From Salipaludibacillus keqinensis (GTDB lineage Bacteria > Bacillota > Bacilli > Bacillales > Salisediminibacteriaceae): a stretch of DNA of 64,000 nucleotides. Below are positions 15,737 to 23,846 of the stretch, in pieces. The translations under genes were made by a program, and so were the position numbers. Each line of letters starts with the position of its first letter. Within the stretch, counting starts at the first letter, position 1. The notes below the pieces were generated by a model. It saw nothing but the letters and a program-made list of their open reading frames with translations, searched no databases and was not told the origin of the DNA. The stretch covers positions 248,001-312,000 of the forward strand of contig NZ_PDOD01000001.1 in the NCBI RefSeq assembly GCF_003226325.1, written 5' to 3'.

Positions 15737-16212
15737 TAATGCGTCACCTCCATAATCGCCTTTTCAAAAGAGTCGTGAATTTCTTTTATGGCTTCTTCTT
15801 TATCTGGAACATGAATCGAATGAACATAAAGTGTTCGGCCATTTTCAGAGAAATTCATTGTTAACGTACCTGGAGTTAACGAGATTAAATTAGCTAACAA
15901 GGTTACTTCCCAATCCGTTCTCAGTTTTGTTGGGACAGCAATAATTCCAGGTTGTATGTCCATTTTTGGACTTAATACAATCTTAATCATATCAACGTTA
16001 GACAAGATGAGTTTGTATAAAAACAAAATTAACAGTTTAAATACAGCTATGACACGACGGAAATAAAAGTCAAAATGTAAAAATCTTCTCAATACATATA
16101 GTAGAGCAAGCCCTACTATATATCCAAGAGCAAACTCAATCATCGTGTACTCATTTCTGAGCAACATCCAAATGAATGCTAAACCAATATTAAGTAAAAT
16201 TTGAAAAGCCAT
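15736..16212 (-). CDS. mrpE: Na+/H+ antiporter subunit MrpE/MnhE
   Basis: A 158-residue protein with hydrophobic N-terminal helices and a soluble C-terminal domain. LLANLISLTPGTLTMNFSEN (about 106-125) is the typical MrpE signature. It starts five bases after mrpD. Confidence 0.92.
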   Translation of the reverse strand: MAFQILLNIGLAFIWMLLRNEYTMIEFALGYIVGLALLYVLRRFLHFDFYFRRVIAVFKLLILFLYKLILSNVDMIKIVLSPKMDIQPGIIAVPTKLRTDWEVTLLANLISLTPGTLTMNFSENGRTLYVHSIHVPDKEEAIKEIHDSFEKAIMEVTH

Positions 16213-16217
16213 GGCAA

Positions 16218-17699
16218 CTACTCCTTAAGGACAGAATTTATATATTCGGAAGGATCCATGAGCTGCTCAGCAAGTTCTAGAGAGAACTGCATAAACGGTT
16301 CAGCCGCTACCCCTAATAGGATTGTTAAAGCGACTAATGGCAAAATCGGAATTAACAGTTTTCCAACTTTTTTGTCCTTCGCCTGAGGATCTGGAAATTT
16401 CACTTCACCCCAGAACGACGTCATAAAGATCTTCATCATAGAAAAGAGTGTCAGTACTCCGGTAGCTAAACTTACGGCAATAACGAAGTAATTTCCAGCT
16501 TCGAAACCGGCAACAACAAGAGCAAATTTTCCAAAGAAACCACTTAGAGGAGGAATACCTGCTAATGAAATAGCTGCAATAAAGAAAAGCCAAGCAAAGT
16601 ACGGATGTGTTTTCAATAAACCGCTCATCTCTTTTAAATGAGAGGTACCTGTAATTTTCTCAGCAACCCCTGCGAAAAGGAATAAAGCTGACTTTACGAT
16701 GATGTTATGGGCCAAGAAGAAAAAGGTTCCGGCAATGGCTAAAGGAGTAAAGATCCCTATCCCCATGATCATATAACCTACCTGGCTGACGATATGAACG
16801 GCTAAGATTCGTTTGAAATCAAATTGTGAAACGGCTCCCAGAACTCCAATAAACATCGTTAATCCACCGACAATTAACAGGATTTGAAAAACCAGTGGGT
16901 CATGAGGGAAAATCAATGTGTATGTTCTCATGAGCGTATAAACCCCAACTTTAGTCAACAATCCACCAAACAATGCAGCGATCGCTGCTGGAGGTGCATA
17001 GTACGAATGAGGTAACCAATAATAAAGTGGGAATATCGCACTTTTTGTTCCGAATACGAACAAGAATACGACGGCGATGACTGAAATAACACCTGTCTGT
17101 TCGAGCTCAGAGATTTTAACAGAAAGATCAGCCATATTTAGTGTTCCAGTAACACCGTACAAATAAGCTATTGCGATGATGAAAAACATTGAAGATACAG
17201 TGTTGATAATGACGTATTTCAGTGATTCCCGTAGCTGATATTTCTTACTTCCCATTGATATTAATATAAAGGATGAAATTAACATCACTTCAAAAAATAC
17301 GAATAAATTAAATATATCACCCGTTAAAAACGATCCGTTCACCCCGACCATTAAAAATAAAAAGAACGGGTGAAAATAGTTTCTCTCTCTTTCAGCAGAA
17401 AAAGTCTGAAAGGCAAAGAACAAGCATACAAGAGCTAGCAAACTGGATAAGGCAACGAGTGAACTAGAAAGTAAATCTGCAACAAGAACAATTCCAAACG
17501 GAGCTGGCCAGTCTCCCAGTTCAATTGTCTGAATCCCATCTACATATACAATGTAGCTGAGGTATACGGACAATAATAGCATAAGTCCAACGCTGATCAC
17601 ACTGACAACACGCTGGATGGTCTTGGAGTCCTTGAAGAAGATTAAGATGACACCCATAAGCATTGGTATTAATATTGGCAGAATGATTAAGTTATTCAT
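16218..17699 (-). CDS. mrpD: Na+/H+ antiporter subunit MrpD/MnhD
   Basis: A 493-residue polytopic protein related to NuoM/NuoN of complex I. Visible landmarks are LTGDIFNLFVFFEVMLISSF (about 124-143, with the key Glu), KSAIFPLYYWLPHSYYAPPA (TM-helix Lys, about 219-238) and LAGIPPLSGFFGKFAL. It forms one of the two proton-translocating modules with MrpA. It overlaps mrpC by eight bases. Confidence 0.95.
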   Translation of the reverse strand: MNNLIILPILIPMLMGVILIFFKDSKTIQRVVSVISVGLMLLLSVYLSYIVYVDGIQTIELGDWPAPFGIVLVADLLSSSLVALSSLLALVCLFFAFQTFSAERERNYFHPFFLFLMVGVNGSFLTGDIFNLFVFFEVMLISSFILISMGSKKYQLRESLKYVIINTVSSMFFIIAIAYLYGVTGTLNMADLSVKISELEQTGVISVIAVVFLFVFGTKSAIFPLYYWLPHSYYAPPAAIAALFGGLLTKVGVYTLMRTYTLIFPHDPLVFQILLIVGGLTMFIGVLGAVSQFDFKRILAVHIVSQVGYMIMGIGIFTPLAIAGTFFFLAHNIIVKSALFLFAGVAEKITGTSHLKEMSGLLKTHPYFAWLFFIAAISLAGIPPLSGFFGKFALVVAGFEAGNYFVIAVSLATGVLTLFSMMKIFMTSFWGEVKFPDPQAKDKKVGKLLIPILPLVALTILLGVAAEPFMQFSLELAEQLMDPSEYINSVLKE

Positions 17700-18030
17700 C
17701 TTCAGTTCCCCTTAATTCGTCGAAGTTATCTGTTCCGTGCGCTTTATATGTGCGGTAGGCCAATACGAGCATAAAAGCGGTGATCCCAAAGCCGATAACG
17801 ATGGCAGTCAATATGAGTGCCTGAGGCAATGGATCGGCATAAGATGAAGCTTCTTCTCCTAATAACGGAGGAGAACCTTGCTTTAAATTAGCCATGGTTA
17901 AGAATAGTAAATGAGCTCCATGAGAAAGAAGAACGACCCCTAAAATTACACGAAGCAAACTTTTTGTCAGAATCATATACGTTGCGACAGTAACGAGGAC
18001 GCCAACGGTTAGTATCATTAAGATTTCCAT
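17692..18030 (-). CDS. mrpC: Na+/H+ antiporter subunit MrpC/MnhC
   Basis: A 112-residue NuoK-like protein with three helices. LLSHGAHLLFLTM and DPLPQALILTAIVIGFG (about 67-83) are conserved in MrpC and NuoK. The mrpB stop and mrpC start share one base. Confidence 0.94.
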   Translation of the reverse strand: MEILMILTVGVLVTVATYMILTKSLLRVILGVVLLSHGAHLLFLTMANLKQGSPPLLGEEASSYADPLPQALILTAIVIGFGITAFMLVLAYRTYKAHGTDNFDELRGTEDE

Positions 18031-18455
18031 CAGTTATCATCCTCCGCTACAGTTAGTATGACGAGAAGAGTAAACCCGACAACGACTAAATAGATACCTA
18101 AATCAAATGGCAAAGCAGTCGTCAACTCGGTTTCTCCTAAAATAGGTAATGGGAAATAATCAAAAAATTGTGTCAAAAACGGGAACCCGAAAAACATACC
18201 AACAATTCCTGTAAGTATTGCTAGCAATAAACCAGAAGCAATAACCTTTGCATAATTGAAAGGGATCACCCGTTTAATCGTTTTTAAATCAAAGCTCAAA
18301 TAAAGTAATACTAAGGCCGAAGCGGACATTAATCCTCCAATAAATCCTCCGCCGGGGTTGTTGTGCCCGGCAAAGAATAAGAACACGGAGAAGGCAAGAA
18401 TGATAAACGCCACGATTCTTGTAATGACATGAAGCTGAACCGGAGTATTTCTCAT
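18030..18455 (-). CDS. mrpB: Na+/H+ antiporter subunit MrpB/MnhB
   Basis: A 141-residue protein with four helices. GHNNPGGGFIGGLMSASALV (about 29-48) and FDLGIYLVVVG (about 116-126) are the family signatures. The start overlaps the mrpA stop by four bases. Confidence 0.94.
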   Translation of the reverse strand: MRNTPVQLHVITRIVAFIILAFSVFLFFAGHNNPGGGFIGGLMSASALVLLYLSFDLKTIKRVIPFNYAKVIASGLLLAILTGIVGMFFGFPFLTQFFDYFPLPILGETELTTALPFDLGIYLVVVGFTLLVILTVAEDDN

Positions 18456-20875
18456 ACGTCTTCCCCCTTTTGCGACTTGAACTTAATTAGAACAACCACG
18501 GCTAAACCAACAATTCCTAATACTAAAACTTCAAGCAACGTGTCAAGGCCACGGAAATCAACTAAAATCACGTTTACGATGTTATTTCCACCAGCAAGAG
18601 CGTAAGCATTCTCAACGAAATAATCTGAAATAGGACTAATTGGGTTTGCCGCACTGAAAGCGTGAGCGCTAAGTGCTGTTAAAGTGACAACAAGGCCGAC
18701 ACCTATTGAAATAATTAAGTTAGATATTTTAAATGCAGGTTTGAAGCTTTCCTTCCTCAATTCGGGTAAATGGTAAAACACAAGTAAAAACAGAACAACC
18801 ATCACAGTTTCAACTAGTAATTGAGTAAGAGCTAAGTCAGGTGCTCTAAATACTACAAATAGCAAAGCAACAAGAAATCCAATGACACCCACAACGATTA
18901 TTGCCGAAATCCTTTTTGAAAGAAATGGCACGACAAGTGTTGAGAGAATCAATGATAATGAAATGAGATACATATAGGGTGAAATTTCCGCCGTATTAGC
19001 AAAATCAATAGCTATGGCATCTCTTTGCCAAAGCATATATCCTGTGACAACCACGAGAAAGATGAACATAAATGAGAAATAATCTCGAAGTTTACCTGTC
19101 ATTTGAACATTGTTCACAGCAGTTGAACCTTTAATTAATCCAACAAGACCATTGTCATAAAACCAGTTGAGAGGATCTCTTTCTTTCAAATAAAAGGCTG
19201 TTTCTTGCCATTTGCGAGCATTTAGGAAAATCATTGCTCCAAAGAAAACAACACCCATCGTCATAAATAGTTCTGTATTTAACCCATGCCAGTGATAAAC
19301 ATTTACATAAAATTGTTCACCAGGCTCGAGAAGACCAGGTAAAATGGATTGCATAGTTGGAGCTATGATTGTATAAGCTAGCAAGTTAGGGAAGAAACCG
19401 AAAACAATCACTAATGAAGCGAGCACAATCGGAGAAATAAGCATTCCCATTGGTGCTTCATGAGCTTCTTTTTCAAGTTTTTCTGGTTGATGATTCCCAG
19501 TAAATGTGCGAAACAACATGATCATACAATACACAAAGGTAAAGATGCTTGCGATCCATGCTACGATTGGGAAAATAAATCCGATCGTCTGAACGTTAAA
19601 CACGTCAAGGGTGGCGCTGTTCAACGTTCCTGTAAAGAACATCTCTTTACTAAGAAAGCCATTGAATGGTGGCAAACCAGCCATTGAAGCAACACCAATT
19701 AAAGAAATAGTGAACGTAATCGGCATAATGGTCATGAGACCGCCTAACTTTCTTATATCTCTTGTGCCTGTCTCGTGATCAATAATCCCTACCACCATAA
19801 ATAAACTGCCTTTAAAGGTAGCGTGATTAATGAGGTGGAGAACAGCTGCCAGCACTGCTACAGTATAAAGAGACTGGCCGTCCACCACTTCGTAATGAAA
19901 AGCAGCAGAACCTAAGCCTAAAAGACTCATAATTAAACCAAGTTGACTGATTGTAGAGAAAGCTAAGATCCCTTTTAAATCTTTTTGCCTTACAGCAGAA
20001 ACAGAGCCCCACAGTAAAGTAAATAAACCAAAACTGGTAATGATCCAGAACCACTCCGGCTGTCCACCAAAGACAGGAGTAAAGCGAGCTACTAAGTAAA
20101 TACCTGCTTTAACCATTGTTGCTGAATGTAAATAGGCACTTACAGGCGTCGGAGCTTCCATTGCATCTGGCAACCAGATATGGAAGGGGAATTGGGCTGA
20201 TTTCGTGAATGCCCCAAGTAAAATCAAGATCATTGCTGGTAAAAATAGCGGACTTGAAACAATCACATCACCATAGGAAATGATTTCCCTAATGCTAAAT
20301 GTACCAGTCATCATGTATAACAATGTGAAACCAGCAAGCATGGCGAAACCGCCTGTAACGGTAATAAGCATCGATTTTTGTGCGCCATATCGGGACTTCT
20401 CTTTATGAAACCAATAAGCAATTAAAAGAGAAGAAGCAAGACTTGTTAATTCCCAAAAGACATAAATGACAATTAAGTTATCAGATAAGACAACTCCTAA
20501 CATTGCCCCCATAAACATCATCAAGTACACATAAAAATTATTTAAAGGTTCTTCTTTTTTATTTGCAATGTAGTAAATAGAATAAAGAACAACTAATGTA
20601 CCGATCCCGGTAATTAATAGAGCAAATAAAAGACTCAATCCATCTAAAAACACGGTGAAATGAATGTTTAATGATGGTACCCAAGGCACAGAGCGCTCGA
20701 CTGTTTCCATGGCAGCGCCGCCTAGAGGTAGGTATTGAATCAAGTAAATAAATAACAGTAATGGGATAGGTAAAATAAACCACCCTGTATGAATATGACG
20801 AAATTTGTGATAGAGGAAAGGAACAAAGATCGCCATGATAAACGGTGCTAGAGCTACAAAATGAAGCGTTGACAA
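18452..20875 (-). CDS. mrpA: Na+/H+ antiporter subunit MrpA/MnhA
   Basis: An 807-residue polytopic protein. The N-terminal part is NuoL-like, with VFWELTSLASSLLIAYWF (about 140-157), KSAQFPFHIWLPDAMEAPTP and LHSATMVKAGIYL. The C-terminal 150 residues are the MrpA-specific extension (APDLALTQLLVETVMVVLFL). A TTG at 20875 with AGGGAGG eight bases upstream gives a start like other MrpA proteins; an ATG at 20896 overlaps that site and is less likely. First gene of mrpABCDEFG, a secondary antiporter exporting Na+ for protons, important at high pH and salt. Confidence 0.93.
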   Translation of the reverse strand: MSTLHFVALAPFIMAIFVPFLYHKFRHIHTGWFILPIPLLLFIYLIQYLPLGGAAMETVERSVPWVPSLNIHFTVFLDGLSLLFALLITGIGTLVVLYSIYYIANKKEEPLNNFYVYLMMFMGAMLGVVLSDNLIVIYVFWELTSLASSLLIAYWFHKEKSRYGAQKSMLITVTGGFAMLAGFTLLYMMTGTFSIREIISYGDVIVSSPLFLPAMILILLGAFTKSAQFPFHIWLPDAMEAPTPVSAYLHSATMVKAGIYLVARFTPVFGGQPEWFWIITSFGLFTLLWGSVSAVRQKDLKGILAFSTISQLGLIMSLLGLGSAAFHYEVVDGQSLYTVAVLAAVLHLINHATFKGSLFMVVGIIDHETGTRDIRKLGGLMTIMPITFTISLIGVASMAGLPPFNGFLSKEMFFTGTLNSATLDVFNVQTIGFIFPIVAWIASIFTFVYCMIMLFRTFTGNHQPEKLEKEAHEAPMGMLISPIVLASLVIVFGFFPNLLAYTIIAPTMQSILPGLLEPGEQFYVNVYHWHGLNTELFMTMGVVFFGAMIFLNARKWQETAFYLKERDPLNWFYDNGLVGLIKGSTAVNNVQMTGKLRDYFSFMFIFLVVVTGYMLWQRDAIAIDFANTAEISPYMYLISLSLILSTLVVPFLSKRISAIIVVGVIGFLVALLFVVFRAPDLALTQLLVETVMVVLFLLVFYHLPELRKESFKPAFKISNLIISIGVGLVVTLTALSAHAFSAANPISPISDYFVENAYALAGGNNIVNVILVDFRGLDTLLEVLVLGIVGLAVVVLIKFKSQKGEDV

Positions 20876-21122
20876 GTGATTAACCTCCCTTTTCATACGT
20901 TTTTTTTAGAATAATCATTGTAATTTTTTATGACTGGCAAATTATTCAGCTAGTCCTATGTAACAGCGCAAATAAAATTATAATATAAAACGAAGCCTGT
21001 TGCATCCTTTTCAACTGCATAGTAAAGTGTTTTCCCTTTTTACTTAAATATGAAGAAACTCAAAAAAAAACTCCGAAAAAAATTTTGTTGGAATATGTCG
21101 TGCGCTGATTTCAGCTGCGATT

Positions 21123-21151
21123 TTGATATTCTACTTTTTAGATTGTATAAA
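21123..21151 (+). promoter_or_regulatory. sigma-A promoter of the 75-residue membrane protein gene
   Basis: TTGATA (21123-21128), a 17-base spacer and TATAAA (21146-21151) make a strong match with optimal spacing. It lies 44 bases upstream of the start codon. Confidence 0.7.
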
Positions 21152-21161
21152 AATAGAAAAA

Positions 21162-21194
21162 CCGTACCAACCTGTCAGTAAGGAGGCGGTACGG
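21162..21194 (+). promoter_or_regulatory. hairpin with the ribosome binding site in its loop
   Basis: CCGTACC (21162-21168) and GGTACGG (21188-21194) are a perfect 7-bp inverted repeat. The 19-base loop contains AGGAGG (21181-21186), and the stem ends at the base before the ATG at 21195. Folding could limit ribosome access or bring the site close to the start. A regulatory role is inference. Confidence 0.5.
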
Positions 21195-21422
21195 ATGAGC
21201 AATCAAATCAAATACGTGATTTCCCTTATTATCTTTTTAGTTATTTTTACAGCTGGGGCTTTTGGACATGTGGCCTTGACCAAATCAATAATTGAAGCTG
21301 AGCACGACCAACAAAACTATGGAGGCTTTCAATTGGACGGTTCATTTACAGAATTCCATAGGTTTCAACCGCGACAATATATAAAAGTCATTCCAGAGAA
21401 AAAACAAAAGGAAGGTAACTGA
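21195..21422 (+). CDS. small single-span membrane protein of unknown function
   Basis: A 75-residue protein I do not recognise. It has one hydrophobic helix at about 8-28 (YVISLIIFLVIFTAGAFGHV), a short charged tail of about 45 residues rich in aromatic residues and a basic end (PEKKQKEGN). AGGAGG stands eight bases before the ATG at 21195; an upstream in-frame ATG at 21123 would lie within the promoter and is rejected. With few positive charges before the helix and several after it, the topology is not clear from sequence. It lies tail to tail with sda. Confidence 0.7.
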   Translation: MSNQIKYVISLIIFLVIFTAGAFGHVALTKSIIEAEHDQQNYGGFQLDGSFTEFHRFQPRQYIKVIPEKKQKEGN

Positions 21423-21442
21423 TGATCAGCGTATTAAACGTA

Positions 21443-21598
21443 TTAAAGATCAATCTTTCTTGTGAAATTAGAACGGCGATCGATCTCATCTAAAATTAAT
21501 AGTAAAAAATCCTCGGATAAATCTAGTTCTATCGCTTTCTTGTATGTTTCCAGCAACAACTCGTCTGATATGTCACGCAATGCCCCCTGCTTTTTCAT
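21443..21598 (-). CDS. sda: sporulation checkpoint protein Sda
   Basis: A 51-residue protein containing LRDISDELLLETYKKAIELD followed by LSEDFLLLILDEIDRRS, which lines up with B. subtilis Sda (46 residues, RKLSDELLIESYFKA then a second helix). Sda is an antiparallel helical hairpin that binds and inhibits sporulation kinase KinA when DNA replication is disturbed. Here the N-terminus is about six residues longer and the C-terminus ends in RKIDL. GGGGAGGG lies upstream of the ATG at 21598. As in B. subtilis, it stands divergent to yqeG, with DnaA boxes between, consistent with control by DnaA. Confidence 0.85.
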   Translation of the reverse strand: MKKQGALRDISDELLLETYKKAIELDLSEDFLLLILDEIDRRSNFTRKIDL

Positions 21599-21734
21599 TT
21601 AAGGCCCTCCCCATTTTATAACTTCGTATAAAGAAATGAAATAACATATTTTTCTCGCTTAGATAGTCGTATAAGCTTGTCCATTCATTATTAATTTTGT
21701 ACTCACGCAGTCGTCCGTTCGTTTGGTTGAGTTG

Positions 21735-21763
21735 ATATTACCATGAAATGTAAAGTTGCTCAA
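21735..21763 (-). promoter_or_regulatory. candidate sigma-A promoter of sda
   Basis: On the minus strand TTGAGC (21763-21758) is followed after 17 bases by TAATAT (21740-21735). Each element matches the consensus in four of six positions. A perfect DnaA box lies eight bases upstream of the -35 element. Confidence 0.5.
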
Positions 21764-21771
21764 ACAGGGGG

Positions 21772-21871
21772 TTATCCACATTTTCGGTGGATAGATGTGT
21801 GGATAGCCTGTTTGTATCTTTTATAATTGGTTGGGCAAGAATGGGGTAGCTTGTGTGAAAACTTATCCACA
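21772..21871. promoter_or_regulatory. DnaA-box cluster between sda and yqeG
   Basis: TTATCCACA occurs perfectly at 21772-21780 and 21863-21871. A third box with one mismatch (CTATCCACA) lies on the opposite strand at 21798-21806, and GGTGGATAG at 21787-21795 is a weaker candidate. In B. subtilis the sda-yqeG region is a known DnaA-binding site, and DnaA regulates sda. The same arrangement supports a conserved regulatory function here. Confidence 0.8.
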
Positions 21872-22080
21872 GATTTCTCTATTTGTAAAATGATGTCGAA
21901 AAATTTTTAGGAAATCGACGATTTATTCATGAATATGTTTGTTCCGTTTGAAATCACTGCTAAAATATAGGTATTATAGGTGAGTAGCTTATAAATGTTC
22001 ATGCGGTGATGACAGAAATATTTGCTAGTACCCTAGCTTCGCTTGAAGAAGTTTGTGGTATGAAGAAATGGAGGAAATAA

Positions 22081-22611
22081 GTGTTAAAAAAATTTATCCC
22101 AGATCAGTACGTTCAATCAATATTCGACTTATCGATTGAAGAACTGAAAGAGCAAGGTATAAAAGGTGTCATAACAGACCTTGATAATACATTGGTTGAG
22201 TGGGACCGGGCCGATGCGACAGAAGAGTTAGTTGCCTGGTTTGAAAAATTGAGAGATAGTGGCTTTCAAATTGTGATTGTATCAAATAATAACGAAAAAA
22301 GAGTCAAACATTTCGCTGATCCCCATAAGATTACATTTATTCATAGTGCTAGGAAACCACTGAGCCGTGCTTTCAAAACAGCGTGTGACTTGATGAACTT
22401 GAAGAGGGAAGAAACAGTTGTCATTGGCGATCAATTATTGACAGATATTCTCGGAGGAAACCGCGGGGGATTTCAAACAATTTTAGTTGTACCAGTTACG
22501 AAAACGGACGGGATTTTGACTAAATTCAATCGTCGTATCGAACAACGTGTTTTCCGAGCAATGAAACGAAAGGGGTTAATTGAATGGGAGAAATCGAAAG
22601 ACAACAAGTAG
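22081..22611 (+). CDS. yqeG: YqeG-family HAD superfamily (subclass IIIA) phosphatase
   Basis: A 176-residue HAD hydrolase. The nucleophile motif is TDLDNTLVEWD (about 32-42), motif II is VSNNNE, and the acidic motif is GDQLLTDILGGNR (about 120-132). The start is GTG at 22081, with GGAGG upstream. It overlaps yqeH by 28 bases and opens the conserved yqeG-yqeM operon. The physiological substrate is not established. Confidence 0.93.
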   Translation: MLKKFIPDQYVQSIFDLSIEELKEQGIKGVITDLDNTLVEWDRADATEELVAWFEKLRDSGFQIVIVSNNNEKRVKHFADPHKITFIHSARKPLSRAFKTACDLMNLKREETVVIGDQLLTDILGGNRGGFQTILVVPVTKTDGILTKFNRRIEQRVFRAMKRKGLIEWEKSKDNK

Positions 22612-23702
22612 TATGTTCAGGCTGTGGAGTTAAAATCCAAACGGAACACAAAGATCAGTTAGGGTATACGCCACCATCGGCTCTGAAAAGAGAAGTGATT
22701 ATTTGTCAGAGGTGTTTTAGACTAAAGCATTACAACGAAGTTCAAGACGTCTCCTTAACAGATGATGACTTCCTGAAAATACTAAATGAGTTAGGAAATA
22801 AAGAGGCCCTCATTGTTAAGATCGTCGACATTTTCGACTTTGATGGTAGTTGGCTTCCAGGACTTCACCGTTTTATTGGTAAGAATCCGGTATTATTAAT
22901 AGGAAATAAAGTGGATTTATTACCTAAATCTGTTAAGCGTCCAAAAGTTATTCAATGGATGAAAAAAGCAGCCAAGGAATATGGTCTAAAACCAACTGAC
23001 GTTCATTTAATGAGTGCTCAGTCAGGAGAAGCGATCATGGAAGCGGCTAATCTCATTGAAAATTTGCGTAATGGCAAAGATGTCTATGTTGTCGGATGTA
23101 CCAATGTTGGAAAATCTACGTTTATCAATAGGCTATTGAAGGAATTTGGAGCAGAAGATGACATGCTCATCACCACATCTAATATACCGGGAACGACCTT
23201 GGATATGATTGATGTACCATTAGATGACGGGTCTGTTCTGTATGATACGCCAGGAATTATTAATCACCATCAAATGGCCCATTTACTAGATAAGAATGAA
23301 TTAAAAATGATTACACCGAAAAAAGAAATTAAACCGAAAGTATTTCAACTTAATCAAGAACAGACGTTGTTTTTTGGAGGATTATCGAGGTTGGATTTTA
23401 TCAGTGGAGATCCCCAATCTTTCGTAGTGTATTTGTCTAATGAATTAACTATTCATCGGACGAAAACAGAGAAAGCAGACACGTTGTATGAGCAGCACTT
23501 AGGTGAGATGCTGTCGCCACCAAATAAAGAAAATCAAGAATCTTTTCCGAAGCTTATTGAAAAAGATTGGAAAATACAACCTGGTAAAACGGACTTAGTA
23601 TTCTCCGGATTAGGATGGGTAACGATTAGTGGAGATGGAGGCGTCATTCGTACCTATGCACCTAAAGGCGTGCATGTGAGTGTCAGGCCATCTATTTTTT
23701 AA
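22584..23702 (+). CDS. yqeH: ribosome biogenesis GTPase YqeH
   Basis: A 372-residue circularly permuted GTPase. An N-terminal zinc finger (CSGCGVKIQ and CQRCFRLKH) precedes the G domain. The G motifs come in permuted order: NKVDLLP (G4), SAQSG (G5), GCTNVGKST (G1), GTTLD (G2), DTPG (G3). YqeH is required for 30S subunit assembly and, through it, affects replication. It overlaps yqeG. Confidence 0.96.
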   Translation: MGEIERQQVVCSGCGVKIQTEHKDQLGYTPPSALKREVIICQRCFRLKHYNEVQDVSLTDDDFLKILNELGNKEALIVKIVDIFDFDGSWLPGLHRFIGKNPVLLIGNKVDLLPKSVKRPKVIQWMKKAAKEYGLKPTDVHLMSAQSGEAIMEAANLIENLRNGKDVYVVGCTNVGKSTFINRLLKEFGAEDDMLITTSNIPGTTLDMIDVPLDDGSVLYDTPGIINHHQMAHLLDKNELKMITPKKEIKPKVFQLNQEQTLFFGGLSRLDFISGDPQSFVVYLSNELTIHRTKTEKADTLYEQHLGEMLSPPNKENQESFPKLIEKDWKIQPGKTDLVFSGLGWVTISGDGGVIRTYAPKGVHVSVRPSIF

Positions 23703-23846
23703 TTTACAACTCTTTAAGATCACCCTGTACATCTCGGGAAAACCGGTCGCCAAATTACCTGTAAGGCTTAAGCCAAACTGCAGCGCTGTTACCACTTTAT
23801 TATTTTTAGGGAAGCTTAAATATCTATACTAAGGAGGGAGAAGATC

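Larger units (their letters stand above)
20897..21194. other. divergent intergenic region between mrpA and the 75-residue membrane protein gene
   Basis: About 300 bases without a gene. On the minus strand TATAAT (20982-20977) could be the -10 of the mrp promoter, though no good -35 lies at normal distance. On the plus strand there is a good sigma-A promoter and a hairpin over the ribosome binding site, listed separately. I see no riboswitch that I can name. Confidence 0.45.
21599..22080. other. long intergenic region between sda and yqeG
   Basis: A 482-base stretch without a gene. It holds the candidate sda promoter and leader (about 130 bases), the DnaA boxes at 21772-21871, and some 200 bases before yqeG where I see no open frame with a ribosome binding site. 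No named RNA element was recognised. Confidence 0.6.

Noticed and set aside
20900-20958. GAATAAT/ATTATTC inverted repeat in the mrp leader as a sodium riboswitch
   Set aside because: The repeat is short and AT-rich with a long loop, and I could not match any known conserved riboswitch core.
21772-21871. DnaA boxes as a replication origin
   Set aside because: No dnaA, dnaN or rpmH gene nearby and no AT-rich unwinding repeat; the sda-yqeG setting explains the boxes better.
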